Positions 25,601 through 35,306 are shown, counted from the stretch's first letter. The stretch: DNA of 64,000 nucleotides from Arsenophonus sp048493715 (GCA_048493715.1 JBGDCZ010000004.1:21000-84999), one strand, 5' to 3'. Program-made: numbers and translations. Notes: generated by a model from the sequence alone, not told the origin.

Positions 25601-26317
25601 ATGCGTTTTTATCGGCAATTAGCAACTATTGCAGTGATTACCTTTGATCTGGATGATACACTGTATGATAATCGTCCGGTTATTGATAAAACTGAACAAG
25701 AGCTATTAAATTTTATTCGTTGCTATGACGATCGTTTTAGTCAGCTGCAATTTGCCGATTTACAAACCTATCAAACGTCAATTGCTAATCAGTATCCTGA
25801 AATTTATCATGATGTCACACAGCGGCGTTGGTTAGCTGTGAAAGCGTTACTTTGTCATTATGGTTATGATGCTGAAGGATCAACAAGGGGGGCTGACAAT
25901 ATAATGGCCCACTTTACTTATTGGCGTAATCAGATTGAGAATCCCAGCATTAACCCATACAATCTTAGCTATATTAGCCGAAAAAGTCCCGTTAGCAGCT
26001 ATTACTAATGGCAATGCAGATCCCATACTTGTGGGTTAGGTGATTATTTTCAATTTGTTTTAAAAGCGGGACCAGATGGTCGAGCTAAACCATTTAGTGA
26101 TATGTATTATCTTGCAGCTCAGAAATTTAATCTTGCTTTAGATGAAATTTTGCATGTAGGGGATGATTTAACAACGGATATTCAAGGTGCTTTACAGAGT
26201 GGTATGCAAGCATGTTGGCTCAATACAAAAAATAGCAACTTACTGACTACCAATGAGAGTGACATATTACCTCATGTTGAGATCACTGGTTTGGCTTCAC
26301 TTATTACGCTGATATAA
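25601..26317 (+). pseudogene. yigB: yigB, HAD-family FMN phosphatase, broken by two frameshifts
   Basis: Homology to E. coli YigB (238 residues; reported to hydrolyse FMN in riboflavin metabolism) runs through all three frames. Frame 1 (25601-26008) covers MRFYRQL, the nucleophile motif FDLDDTLYDNRPV and PEIYHDVTQRRW. From near 25960 the match moves to the +1 frame (LAAITNGNADP, HAD motif II), then hits a stop. Near 26030 it moves again (GLGDYFQFVLKAGPDG) and continues to the end with MYYLAAQKF, ILHVGDDLTTDIQGA (motif IV) and the end LASLITLI at 26317. All catalytic motifs survive as sequence, so the two indels are recent. It is directly downstream of xerC (adjacent stop/start) and upstream of uvrD. 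Confidence 0.92.
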
Positions 26318-26382
26318 TCTACTCATTTGGTTAAAAACCCAGTAGTGATTTATTCACTGCTCTCTTAAATTTAATGGTAACC

Positions 26383-28545
26383 ATGAACGCCTCATATTTA
26401 CTTGAAAACTTAAACGATAAGCAACGCGAAGCTGTTGCTGCACTGCGAACGAATATGTTAATACTTGCCGGAGCTGGCAGTGGTAAAACGCGGGTACTTG
26501 TTCATCGCATCGCTTGGTTACTGGCGGTTGATAAGGTTTCACCTTTCTCTATTATGGCGGTAACGTTTACCAATAAAGCGGCGACTGAGATGCGTCAGCG
26601 TATTAATGCATTATTAGGTAGCGATCAAGGCGGTATGTGGGTAGGTACTTTTCATGGCTTGGCGCATCGTCTTTTGCGGGCTCACTATCTTGATGCCAAT
26701 TTACCGCAAGATTTCCAAATCTTAGATAGTGATGATCAATATCGTCTCGTGCGCAGAATTATCAAAGCAATTAGTTTAGATGAGAGTAAGTGGCCACCAC
26801 GTCAAGCTATGTGGTACATCAACGCAAAAAAAGATGAAGGTTTACGGCCACAGCATATTGAGAGTTATGGTAATCCAATAGAGGCGACTTGGCTGCGAGT
26901 TTATCAGGCTTATCAGGAAGCTTGTGATCGGGCCGGGTTAGTTGATTTTGCTGAGCTTTTATTGCGGGCTCATGAGTTGTGGCTGAATAAACCACATATA
27001 CTACAACATTATCGTGAGCGTTTTACCAATATTCTGGTCGATGAGTTTCAAGATACCAACAGCATTCAATATGCCTGGATACGTATTTTAGCCGGTGATA
27101 ATGGTAAGGTTATGATTGTTGGCGATGATGATCAATCAATTTATGGTTGGCGTGGAGCACAGGTAGAAAATATTCAACGTTTTTTGCAAGATTTTCCGGC
27201 GGCAGAAACTATCCGATTGGAACAAAATTATCGCTCGACTAACAATATCTTGAAGTCGGCTAACGCCCTTATTGCCCATAATAATAATCGGTTAGGAAAA
27301 AATCTCTGGACCGAAGGGGCTGATGGTGAACTTATCTCGCTTTATTGTGGTTTTAATGAATTAGATGAAGCACGTTATGTTGTAAGCCGTATTAAGCAAT
27401 GGCATGAGAAAGGTGGCACCTTAAAACAGTGTGCTATTCTTTATCGTAGCAATGCACAATCACGGGTGCTCGAGGAGGCATTATTGCAGTCTTCAATGCC
27501 TTATCGTATTTATGGCGGCCAACGCTTTTTTGAGCGGCAGGAAATTAAAGACGCGCTCTCTTATTTACGTCTGGTTGCTAATCGAAATGATGATGCATCA
27601 TTTGAGCGGGTGGTTAATACGCCAACTCGCGGAATAGGAGAACGAACCTTAGACACTGTTCGTCAGGCGGCACGCGAAAAACAACTAACACTGTGGGAAA
27701 GCTGTCAATTTTTATTACGGGAAAAAGTCTTTGGTGGCCGGGCAGTAGGGGCGATTGAACGGTTTCTTGAGTTAATTGACGCATTGGCTAAAGAAACCAT
27801 GGATATGCCGTTACATGTTCAAACTGATCGAGTCATCCGCGATTCAGGTCTGCGGGCAATGTATGAGCAGGAAAAAGGCGAAAAAGCGCAAGCACGTATT
27901 GAAAACCTTGAAGAGCTAGTAACGGCTACTCGTCAATTTAGTTATGAAGAAGAAGATCAAGATTTAATGCCGCTGCAAGCATTCTTGTCCCATGCTGCGT
28001 TGGAGTCCGGTGAAGGGCAGGCGGATGTGCATCAGGATGCAGTACAGTTAATGACCCTCCATGCGGCAAAAGGTTTAGAGTTTCCAATGGTCTTTATTGT
28101 CGGGATGGAAGAAGGTATGTTTCCAAGCCAGATGAGTGTGGCAGAGAGTGGACGGCTAGCAGAAGAACGACGGTTGGCTTATGTGGGATTGACGCGTGCG
28201 ATGGAGAAATTGACGCTGACTTATGCGGAAAGTCGTCGGTTATATGGTAAAGAAGTTTACCACAGTCCATCTCGTTTTATTGCTGAATTACCTACAAAAT
28301 GTATTGAAGAAGTTCGTTTACGAACAACGGTTTCACGCCCTATTAGTCATCAACGACTTGGTACCCCGATTAATCGTAATAATAGTGGCTATGCATTAGG
28401 TCAACGCGTTCGTCATCCTAAATTTGGTGAAGGAACTATCATTAATTTGGAAGGGGATGGTGAGCATTGCCGCTTGCAGGTTGCTTTTCAAGGCGAAGGG
28501 ATCAAATGGCTGGTTGCTGCTTATGCTAAATTAGAGTTGCAATAA
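26383..28545 (+). CDS. uvrD: DNA helicase II (UvrD)
   Basis: This 720-residue SF1A 3'-5' helicase acts in nucleotide excision and mismatch repair. Helicase motifs appear in order: NDKQREAV (Q motif), AGAGSGKTR (Walker A, about 29-37), VTFTNKAA, DEFQDTN (motif II, about 220), GDDDQSIYGWRGA, LEQNYRS, LMTLHAAKGLEFPMVF and AYVGLTRAM. The C-terminus KFGEGTIINLEGDGEHCRLQVAFQGEGIKWL forms the Tudor-like RNAP-binding domain. The ATG at 26383 gives the E. coli length and start. No clean LexA box was found upstream (E. coli uvrD has one), suggesting loss of SOS control. Partners mutL (same window) and xerC are intact. Confidence 0.97.
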   Translation: MNASYLLENLNDKQREAVAALRTNMLILAGAGSGKTRVLVHRIAWLLAVDKVSPFSIMAVTFTNKAATEMRQRINALLGSDQGGMWVGTFHGLAHRLLRAHYLDANLPQDFQILDSDDQYRLVRRIIKAISLDESKWPPRQAMWYINAKKDEGLRPQHIESYGNPIEATWLRVYQAYQEACDRAGLVDFAELLLRAHELWLNKPHILQHYRERFTNILVDEFQDTNSIQYAWIRILAGDNGKVMIVGDDDQSIYGWRGAQVENIQRFLQDFPAAETIRLEQNYRSTNNILKSANALIAHNNNRLGKNLWTEGADGELISLYCGFNELDEARYVVSRIKQWHEKGGTLKQCAILYRSNAQSRVLEEALLQSSMPYRIYGGQRFFERQEIKDALSYLRLVANRNDDASFERVVNTPTRGIGERTLDTVRQAAREKQLTLWESCQFLLREKVFGGRAVGAIERFLELIDALAKETMDMPLHVQTDRVIRDSGLRAMYEQEKGEKAQARIENLEELVTATRQFSYEEEDQDLMPLQAFLSHAALESGEGQADVHQDAVQLMTLHAAKGLEFPMVFIVGMEEGMFPSQMSVAESGRLAEERRLAYVGLTRAMEKLTLTYAESRRLYGKEVYHSPSRFIAELPTKCIEEVRLRTTVSRPISHQRLGTPINRNNSGYALGQRVRHPKFGEGTIINLEGDGEHCRLQVAFQGEGIKWLVAAYAKLELQ

Positions 28546-28613
28546 CAGCAACACATTATTGCTTGAAATATGAGTTATTTTTCTATTTGAGGTTCAGAAG
28601 GAGGCACCATAAT

Positions 28614-29564
28614 ATGCTGTTGGCATTTAAATTTGACAACTATCGTTTGTCTCGTCTTGAGTTTGATGACGGTGAAAAATTGACCGATGCTATATGGGTT
28701 GATTTAGTGGAACCTAATGAAAAAGAGCGGCAAACCGTGCAAACTGAGTTAAAACAATTGTTAGTAACCCCTTCTGAATTGACGGATATTGAAGCATCGG
28801 CCCGTTTTTTTGAGGATAAAGATGGTTTACATATTCATTCATTTTTTTATTATCAAGATATCGATGAACATGTTGGTAACTCAACGGTCGCTTTCACCTT
28901 TCGTGATGGCCGCTTATATACGTTACGAGAACGTGATCTACCTGCTTTTCGTTTGTATCGTATACGTTCAAGAAATCAAAAGCTTATCGATGCTAATGCT
29001 TATGAATTATTTTTAGATTTATTTGAAACCAAAATTGAACAACTAGCTGATGTAATAGAAAATATTTATAGCGTGTTGGAATCGCTAAGCCGTATTATTC
29101 TGGAAGGTAAACAGGGTGATGAACTCGATAGTGCGCTTTCTAATTTAGCGGAACAAGAAGATATTGGTTGGAAAGTGCGGTTATGCTTAATGGACAGTCA
29201 GCGAGCATTAAATTTTCTGATCCGTCGGGCAAGATTACCTTCAGGTCAGTTAGAGCAAGCGAGAGATATTCTACGCGATATTGAATCACTGTTACCCCAT
29301 AATGAATCACTATTTCAAAGAGTAAATTTTCTTATGCAAGTGGCGATGGGTTTTATTAATATTGAACAGAGTCGTATTATTAAAATTTTCTCCGTTGTTT
29401 CTGTGGTCTTTTTACCGCCGACACTGGTGGCGTCCAGTTACGGTATGAATTTTGAGTTTATGCCAGAATTAGGCTGGCGCTTTGGCTATCCGACAGCGAT
29501 TATTTTGATGATTATGGCCGGACTGGCACCGTATCTTTATTTTAAACGTAAAAATTGGTTGTAA
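28614..29564 (+). CDS. corA: CorA magnesium/cobalt/nickel channel
   Basis: This 316-residue pentameric Mg2+ channel has a long cytoplasmic funnel (about residues 1-250) and two C-terminal transmembrane helices. The signature YGMNFEFMPEL (GMN selectivity motif, about residues 277-287) lies in the periplasmic loop after FSVVSVVFLPPTLVASS, and the protein ends in the basic FKRKNWL. ATG at 28614 follows AAGGAGG and gives exactly the E. coli length. The open frame continues upstream to 28563 but without homology. Neighbours differ from E. coli downstream, where yigF/yigG/rarD are missing. Confidence 0.97.
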   Translation: MLLAFKFDNYRLSRLEFDDGEKLTDAIWVDLVEPNEKERQTVQTELKQLLVTPSELTDIEASARFFEDKDGLHIHSFFYYQDIDEHVGNSTVAFTFRDGRLYTLRERDLPAFRLYRIRSRNQKLIDANAYELFLDLFETKIEQLADVIENIYSVLESLSRIILEGKQGDELDSALSNLAEQEDIGWKVRLCLMDSQRALNFLIRRARLPSGQLEQARDILRDIESLLPHNESLFQRVNFLMQVAMGFINIEQSRIIKIFSVVSVVFLPPTLVASSYGMNFEFMPELGWRFGYPTAIILMIMAGLAPYLYFKRKNWL

Positions 29565-29688
29565 GTTTATTTGATGATTAAAGATATGTATGGTGAGCGG
29601 ATTGCAATAGCAAGTTGATAACATAAGCTTCATGCAGTTAGCTTAAAATAAATTTTTACTATCGGTGGTTAGCTGGATTATCTTTATA

Positions 29689-30159
29689 TTACCCCACTAA
29701 GTAAGTAGCTATGCCAGTGGCGATATGCTTATTTTCTTCATTATATAATTCAACTCGTGTAACTGAGATCTTATTGCCAGTGCGAATAACTTCTTAACTG
29801 GCAATAAATTTTTTACCGTGACCTGGACACAATTAATTAATATTTAAATCAATAGTACCAATGGTCGCTAAGCGTTTTCTGAGCCCTTCTTTTGAAAATG
29901 AAGTCATCCGATTTAACATATCACTAATACAAATTAAGCCGCTAGCAACATCCAACACTGCAGCAATAACACCGCCGTGTAATATCTGTTGTTCATAGTT
30001 TCCTATCAATTCAGGTTTGTTATTAACAATTAACTTGGTCTGAGTTTTATCAAACGATAATACCTCAAGACCTAATAATCTGTTGAAAGGTATTTCATGG
30101 AAAAATTTCGCAACAACAAGTTCCAGTGCTTCGTTTAAGGTAAAGGCAGACGCATTCAT
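29689..30159 (-). pseudogene. yigI: yigI (hotdog-fold thioesterase-like) with two in-frame stops
   Basis: Translated without regard to stops, the frame from ATG 30159 to TAA 29689-29691 is 156 codons and aligns along its whole length with E. coli YigI (155 residues, from memory). It is interrupted by TAA at 29833-29835 (after GTIDLNIN) and TAA at 29794-29796 (between FIAS and EVIRTGNKIS). The distal part remains readable: VTRVELYNEENKHIATGIATYLVG. The N-terminal 108 residues, with the hotdog signature ILHGGVIAAVLDVASGL, are still open but lack the last strands of the fold. The gene is best called a pseudogene formed by point mutations. YigI was reported as a medium- and long-chain acyl-CoA thioesterase. 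Confidence 0.9.
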
Positions 30160-30414
30160 AAATATTCTCTATATTTTAGATATTATGTTAATCAACTGTT
30201 GATGTTATGCAAAGGTTGACGGTTTTTCTATGATTTGTTTCATAAACTGAAAAAATAAATTGCTATTTAACAGGAAGTGACCATTTTTTATTTTAACGCG
30301 TTAATTTTATAACGGAAAGTAATGATATGCTGTAATTCTTACCAGAGTGAGGTAGCATGTATTTATTTACCGCTTGTTATCAAAATTGATTAGTCACGTT
30401 TATTAAGGATACCA

Positions 30415-32241
30415 GTGTCTATTGCGGAAATTATCAATATCACGCCACCGGCCAGGCAAGTGTTACAGGAGATTTTTGGTTATCAGCAATTTCGACCAGG
30501 CCAAGAGCAAATTATTAATACTATACTGTCAAAGCAAGATTGTTTGGTCGTCATGCCAACAGGTGGCGGAAAGTCTCTCTGTTATCAAATACCAGCTTTA
30601 ATTTTACCTGGTTTGACAATAGTGGTTTCACCACTGATTTCTTTGATGAAAGATCAAGTTGATCAGCTTTCTCAGTGTGGTATTGAAGCCAGTTATCTTA
30701 ATTCTACGCAGACTGGGCAACAGCAAAAGCAGATAATTGAGCATTGCTGGCAAGGCAAAATAAAATTGCTTTATATCGCCCCAGAGCGATTGGTCATGGA
30801 TAATTTTCTCGAACAATTGCCGAAGCTAAATCCTGCTTTATTGGCAGTCGATGAAGCTCACTGTATTTCACAATGGGGACATGATTTTCGTCCTGAATAT
30901 CGGGCATTAGGGCAATTGCGGCGTCGTTTTCCTCAGTTACCGGTTATTGCCTTAACGGCAACAGCGGATCAAACAACGCGTAATGACATTATACACTGGC
31001 TTGAACTGCGTGCACCTTTTGTTCATATTAGCAGCTTCGATCGACCTAATATTCGTTACACTTTAGTAGAAAAGTATAAGTCGCTTGATCAGCTGTGGTT
31101 TTTTATTAAAGGGCAAAAAGGTAACAGTGGAATTGTTTATTGCAATAGTCGTAATAAAACTGAAGAGACCGCTGAGCGATTACATAAACGAGGTTTAAGT
31201 GTCGCGGCTTATCATGCTGGGCTGGATAATACACAACGTGCTAACGTACAGGATGCTTTTCAAAAAGATGATTTGCAAGTAGTAGTTGCAACGGTAGCAT
31301 TTGGGATGGGTATTAATAAATCTAATGTCCGTTTTGTTGTCCATTTTGATATTGCACGCAGTATAGAATCCTATTATCAAGAAACGGGTAGAGCTGGGCG
31401 TGATGGCTTAGCTGCGGAAGCCATCTTATTTTATGATCCTGTCGATTTAACTTGGTTGCGTCGTTGCTTGGAGGAAAAGCTTGCTGGACAATTGCAAGAG
31501 ATTGAACGCCACAAACTGAATGCCATGAGCGCTTTTGCCGAAGCGCAAACATGCCGTCGCCTGGTATTGTTAAATTATTTTGGTGAAAATCGGCAACAAC
31601 CTTGTGGTAATTGCGACATCTGTTTAGATCCACCAAAGCGTTATGATGGTTTGATTGATGCTCAGAAAGTACTTTCTTGTATTTATCGGACTGGGCAGCG
31701 TTTTGGTATCGGTTATATTGTTGAAATTTTGCGCGGTGCTAATCATCAACGTATTCGTGAATTTGGCCATGATAAGCTGCCAGTCTATGGTTTAGGTAAA
31801 GAGCAGAGTCATGAACATTGGGTTAGTGTCTGTCGGCAACTTATTCATATGGGGTTGGTGAGCCAAAATATTGCCCATTTTTCAGCATTACAATTAACAG
31901 AAGCCGCTCGTCCGATACTGCGTGGAGAGGTGCCATTACAGCTTGCTGTTGCTAGAACTTTATCGAAAAAAAGCTGTAATCAGAAAAATAAAAACTATAA
32001 AATCCATTATGATAAGAAATTATTTGCTAAATTACGCCAATTGCGAAAAGTTATTGCTACTGAAGAAAATATTCCACCTTTCGTGGTTTTTAATGATGCC
32101 ACCTTAATCGAGATGGTGGAGCGATGTCCTGTCCAGCCACATGAATTACTGTTGATTAATGGCGTAGGTCAAAGAAAATTAGCGCGTTTTGGCGATGCAT
32201 TCATGACATTGATTCGTGATCATCTGGCAGGTTTTGAATGA
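30415..32241 (+). CDS. recQ: ATP-dependent DNA helicase RecQ
   Basis: This 608-residue SF2 3'-5' helicase is used in recombination and replication-fork repair. Order of domains: motif 0 FGYQQFRPGQEQII, Walker A PTGGGKSLC (about residues 50-58), DEAH box AVDEAHCISQWGHDFR, LTATADQTT, FDRPNIRY, GMGINKSNVRFVVHFD, QETGRAGRDGLAAE, then the zinc-binding RQC cysteines (CRRLVLLNYFGENRQQPCGNCDIC) and a C-terminal HRDC domain (about 530-605). GTG start at 30415. The flanking genes pldA, rhtC and rhtB of E. coli are absent. Confidence 0.97.
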   Translation: MSIAEIINITPPARQVLQEIFGYQQFRPGQEQIINTILSKQDCLVVMPTGGGKSLCYQIPALILPGLTIVVSPLISLMKDQVDQLSQCGIEASYLNSTQTGQQQKQIIEHCWQGKIKLLYIAPERLVMDNFLEQLPKLNPALLAVDEAHCISQWGHDFRPEYRALGQLRRRFPQLPVIALTATADQTTRNDIIHWLELRAPFVHISSFDRPNIRYTLVEKYKSLDQLWFFIKGQKGNSGIVYCNSRNKTEETAERLHKRGLSVAAYHAGLDNTQRANVQDAFQKDDLQVVVATVAFGMGINKSNVRFVVHFDIARSIESYYQETGRAGRDGLAAEAILFYDPVDLTWLRRCLEEKLAGQLQEIERHKLNAMSAFAEAQTCRRLVLLNYFGENRQQPCGNCDICLDPPKRYDGLIDAQKVLSCIYRTGQRFGIGYIVEILRGANHQRIREFGHDKLPVYGLGKEQSHEHWVSVCRQLIHMGLVSQNIAHFSALQLTEAARPILRGEVPLQLAVARTLSKKSCNQKNKNYKIHYDKKLFAKLRQLRKVIATEENIPPFVVFNDATLIEMVERCPVQPHELLLINGVGQRKLARFGDAFMTLIRDHLAGFE

Positions 32242-32255
32242 GTTGAGGAATAATT

Positions 32256-33251
32256 ATGACGCCTGACATGCTAAAAGCGAGTTGGTTGACACGTGAATCT
32301 CAGTTTTTAGCTTTTGCTAAAGGCCCACTTTTAGACTTTTGGAAAATGCGTGATGAGGCCGAATTTATTGGTGTCGATAATGTTCCTATTCGTTATGTTA
32401 AACTTTGTTCCACTCAACATAATAAAGCCATTGTAATTTTACCTGGACGTGGTGAAAGTTATGTGAAATATCCTGAAGTAGCTTATGATCTTTATTATCT
32501 TGGCTATGATATTTTTATCATTGATCATCGTGGTCAAGGTCGATCGGGAAGAATGTTAGCCGATCCACAGAAGGGACATGTAGAAAAATTTACTGACTAT
32601 ATTGATGATTTTGCATCCTTTGTCACCCTTGAGATTAAACCACGACACTATCAATACTGTTATGCACTGTCCCACTCAATGGGAGGTGCTATTCTCGCTG
32701 GTTATTTGCTGAGAGATAGTCTGACTTTTAATGCCGCAGCCTTCTGTGCTCCAATGATAGGCATTCATTTACCAGTATCACGTTGGTTGGCAAATTTTAT
32801 CATTCAACGTGCTGAAGCGAGAGCCAGTATCCGTGATGATTATGCGGTATCAACCGGTAAATGGCAGCCATTAACCTATATTATTAATGTATTGACCCAT
32901 AGCTATGAACGTTATCGGCGTTATTTACGTTATTATGCCGATTATCCTGAATTACGTCTTGGTGATCCAACTTATCATTGGATCGGTGAGAGTTTGCAGT
33001 TTGGTACTAGTTTAATTGAAAAAGCAGCAGAAATTACGATTCCGCTTATTGTATTGCAAGCTAGTGAAGATAAAGTTGTTAGTAATCGGGATATTCAAAA
33101 GTTTTGTGCTGCTCGACAAAAAATGCAGATAAGAAGAGGGGAAAAATTACCTTTAATTATTGAAGGCGCGTACCACGAAATACTGTTTGAAAACGATGCA
33201 TTGCGTGCGATGGCACTTAATGCAACTTGTGATTTTTTTGATCAATATTGA
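32256..33251 (+). CDS. pldB: Lysophospholipase L2
   Basis: This 331-residue alpha/beta-hydrolase probably acts at the inner membrane on lysophospholipids. The nucleophile elbow SHSMGGA (about residues 131-137), the oxyanion segment ILPGRGESYVKY, and FIIDHRGQGRSGRM match E. coli PldB. The catalytic acid and His are expected in ASEDKVV and GAYHEILFE near the C-terminus. It lies 14 bp after recQ and 19 bp before yigL, so these three may be co-transcribed. The gene appears intact. Confidence 0.94.
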   Translation: MTPDMLKASWLTRESQFLAFAKGPLLDFWKMRDEAEFIGVDNVPIRYVKLCSTQHNKAIVILPGRGESYVKYPEVAYDLYYLGYDIFIIDHRGQGRSGRMLADPQKGHVEKFTDYIDDFASFVTLEIKPRHYQYCYALSHSMGGAILAGYLLRDSLTFNAAAFCAPMIGIHLPVSRWLANFIIQRAEARASIRDDYAVSTGKWQPLTYIINVLTHSYERYRRYLRYYADYPELRLGDPTYHWIGESLQFGTSLIEKAAEITIPLIVLQASEDKVVSNRDIQKFCAARQKMQIRRGEKLPLIIEGAYHEILFENDALRAMALNATCDFFDQY

Positions 33252-33270
33252 TATTAACCAAGGATAAACA

Positions 33271-34077
33271 ATGAGGTATGCTGTAGTTGCTTCAGATTTA
33301 GATGGTACTTTACTATCTCCTGACCACACTTTACCGCTTTATACAAAAGAAACGTTAAAATTATTAGCAGAAAAAAATATTCATTTCATTTTTGCTACTG
33401 GTCGCCACTATATTGATGTTGATCAGATACGGGTTGGATTAGGTATTAATGCTTATATGATCACATCTAATGGTGCTAGGGTACATAATACGAATGGAGA
33501 GCTTATTTTAAAACATAATGTTGATGCTGATATTGTTCATGAGCTCTGTCTAATAGAGTTTGATAATCCCAATATTTTGACAAACTATTATTCAAGCGAT
33601 ACTTGGCTAATTAATCGGGAGAGCCCGGAACAAAAGAAATTTTTTCAAGAGTCTGTTTTTCATTATCAACTTTTCGATCGTGATAATTTTTCGACGATGG
33701 ATGTGAGTAAAGTTTATTTTATTTGTGAAGATCATCAACAATTACTGTTATTGCAAGAGCGAATAAGAAATCGTTGGGGCGATCGTGTTAACGTTAGTTT
33801 TTCATTACAGAATTGCCTTGAGGTTATGAATGGCAGTGTTTCTAAAGGGAATGCACTAAAGCAAGTAGTGGATTTATTAGGCTATACTTTGCAGGACTGT
33901 ATCGCTTTTGGTGACGGAATGAATGATTATGAAATGTTAACAATGGTGGGAAAAGGCTGCATTATGAAAAATTCACATCAATTATTACGTGATAGTTTAC
34001 CTGATATGGAAGTTATTGGTTCTAATAAAGAAGAAGCCGTTTCCTATTATTTGCGACGACTTTATAGCGGTATCTAA
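33271..34077 (+). CDS. yigL: YigL, Cof-type HAD phosphatase (pyridoxal phosphate phosphatase)
   Basis: This 268-residue HAD-IIB (Cof subfamily) phosphatase shows ASDLDGTLLSPDHTLP (motif I, nucleophile Asp about residue 9), FATGRHY (motif II), a cap domain, then SKGNALKQVV (Lys) and IAFGDGMNDYEML (motif IV). E. coli YigL hydrolyses pyridoxal phosphate and sugar phosphates; its mRNA is stabilised by the small RNA SgrS there. It follows pldB as in E. coli. Synteny with E. coli ends right after this gene. Confidence 0.93.
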   Translation: MRYAVVASDLDGTLLSPDHTLPLYTKETLKLLAEKNIHFIFATGRHYIDVDQIRVGLGINAYMITSNGARVHNTNGELILKHNVDADIVHELCLIEFDNPNILTNYYSSDTWLINRESPEQKKFFQESVFHYQLFDRDNFSTMDVSKVYFICEDHQQLLLLQERIRNRWGDRVNVSFSLQNCLEVMNGSVSKGNALKQVVDLLGYTLQDCIAFGDGMNDYEMLTMVGKGCIMKNSHQLLRDSLPDMEVIGSNKEEAVSYYLRRLYSGI

Positions 34078-34374
34078 TATTTGGAGCAAATAAAAACCAT
34101 GTAAATTAAATTTACGGAAATACACTTTAGAAAATAACGGAATAATTTATTATTAATTTGCTGAAATGATTCAGTTTTTTTAATTATATCAAAAGACTAG
34201 TTAATAATTAATTTGTGAAAATTATTATTGTTTATATTTATTTTACGGAAAATAAATTGCTTAAGTCTATTTTTAAATTTGTGATTTTTATAGTGCGAAA
34301 TAAGAGGATGCTAAGATTAACTATTATCTTAGTATAATTTTTGAAGCGTTAGTTATAATAAAGGAGCTGGCGGT
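34078..34374. other. AT-rich gap at synteny breakpoint
   Basis: Nearly 300 bp of very AT-rich sequence between yigL and the Sel1 gene, with no gene remnant recognised. A -10-like TATAAT at 34333-34338 and an AAGGAG ribosome site at about 34361-34366 probably serve the downstream gene. No clear -35 was found. Confidence 0.5.
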
Positions 34375-35157
34375 ATGAGAAAATTAATTCTGGTATTTAC
34401 GCTTGGAATAATGGGTTATGGTTCCTTAGTATCTGCTGATATAAAAAAGACAAAATCTAATACAATAACTCAATTACAGCAATTAGCAGAACAAGGTAAT
34501 GATAAAGCTCAGTATGAACTAGGCGAAAAATATTTCCGTGGACAAGGGATTTCTCAGAACTCCAAATTAGCAGTCAATTGGTATTTGAAATCGGCTAAGG
34601 CAGGTAATGCTGATGCGCAGTTTAGGCTCGCTACCATGTATGTCAATGGTTTTGGTGTTAGGCGTGATTATGATCAGGCAATAGAATGGTACCAAAGGGC
34701 AGCAATTCAACAGCATGTACGTGCGCAGAGTAGTATGGCTACTATGTATGCTCATGGATTAGGTGTGAAACGAAATTTACAGGAAGCGGCATATTGGTAT
34801 GAGCAAGCGGCAAAAGGCGGTTATGCATTGGCGCAATTTAATTTGGGATTAATGTATAGCATTGGCAATGGCGTGATAAAAGATTATAAAAAAGCCGTCT
34901 ATTGGTTCAAACAAGCAGCAACACAAGGGTATGCTAAAGCCCAGGATCGTTTAGGTGTGATGTATGCAGAAGGGCATGGTGTTAATAAGGACAATAAAAA
35001 GGCATATGCATGGTTAGCAACTGCAGCTTGTAATGGTAATAAAGAAAGTCAAAAGTTTCATGATAAGATTGGTAAATTTTTTTCTGATAAAGAAATGAAG
35101 GCAGCAGAAGCGTTAGCTGAACGTTATATTAAAAAGTATCCTACTCCAATTGATTAA
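34375..35157 (+). CDS. Secreted Sel1-repeat (SLR) protein
   Basis: A 260-residue protein with a signal peptide (MRKLILVFTLGIMGYGSLVSA, probable cleavage after residue 21) and five tandem 36-residue Sel1-like repeats at about residues 42-77, 78-113, 114-149, 150-185 and 186-221. Each fits the pattern A-x-A-Q-x-x-L-x-x-M/K-Y-x-x-G-x-G-V ... A-x-x-W-Y/F-x-x-A-A, and repeats 2-5 are well conserved. A short charged tail follows (KEMKAAEALAERYIKKYP). Sel1 proteins are helical-hairpin scaffolds for protein-protein contacts; several act in host interaction (for example Legionella LpnE and EnhC) or in envelope signalling. There is no sure partner here: it stands alone between yigL and the oppositely oriented mscM, at a break in gene order with E. 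coli. The function is unknown. Confidence 0.88.
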   Translation: MRKLILVFTLGIMGYGSLVSADIKKTKSNTITQLQQLAEQGNDKAQYELGEKYFRGQGISQNSKLAVNWYLKSAKAGNADAQFRLATMYVNGFGVRRDYDQAIEWYQRAAIQQHVRAQSSMATMYAHGLGVKRNLQEAAYWYEQAAKGGYALAQFNLGLMYSIGNGVIKDYKKAVYWFKQAATQGYAKAQDRLGVMYAEGHGVNKDNKKAYAWLATAACNGNKESQKFHDKIGKFFSDKEMKAAEALAERYIKKYPTPID

Positions 35158-35306
35158 AAATAAATTAACGATAGCTAGATTAAATCAGTTATATATTAAA
35201 ATAATATTACCTTTATATTAAAACTGAATATGATATGTTTTTCTAAGTTTTTATGGGACTTTTTCCTTTCATTTAACGGCAAAACTTTAACAGTAATTTA
35301 TAATTC

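Noticed and set aside
26311..26326. LexA box CTGATATAATCTACTC before uvrD
   Set aside because: Right half-site does not match CAG and it overlaps the yigB stop; too degenerate to call a working operator.
29833..30159. Short intact 108-residue thioesterase gene
   Set aside because: The homologous sequence continues in the same frame past two stops to full YigI length, so it is the front part of a pseudogene.
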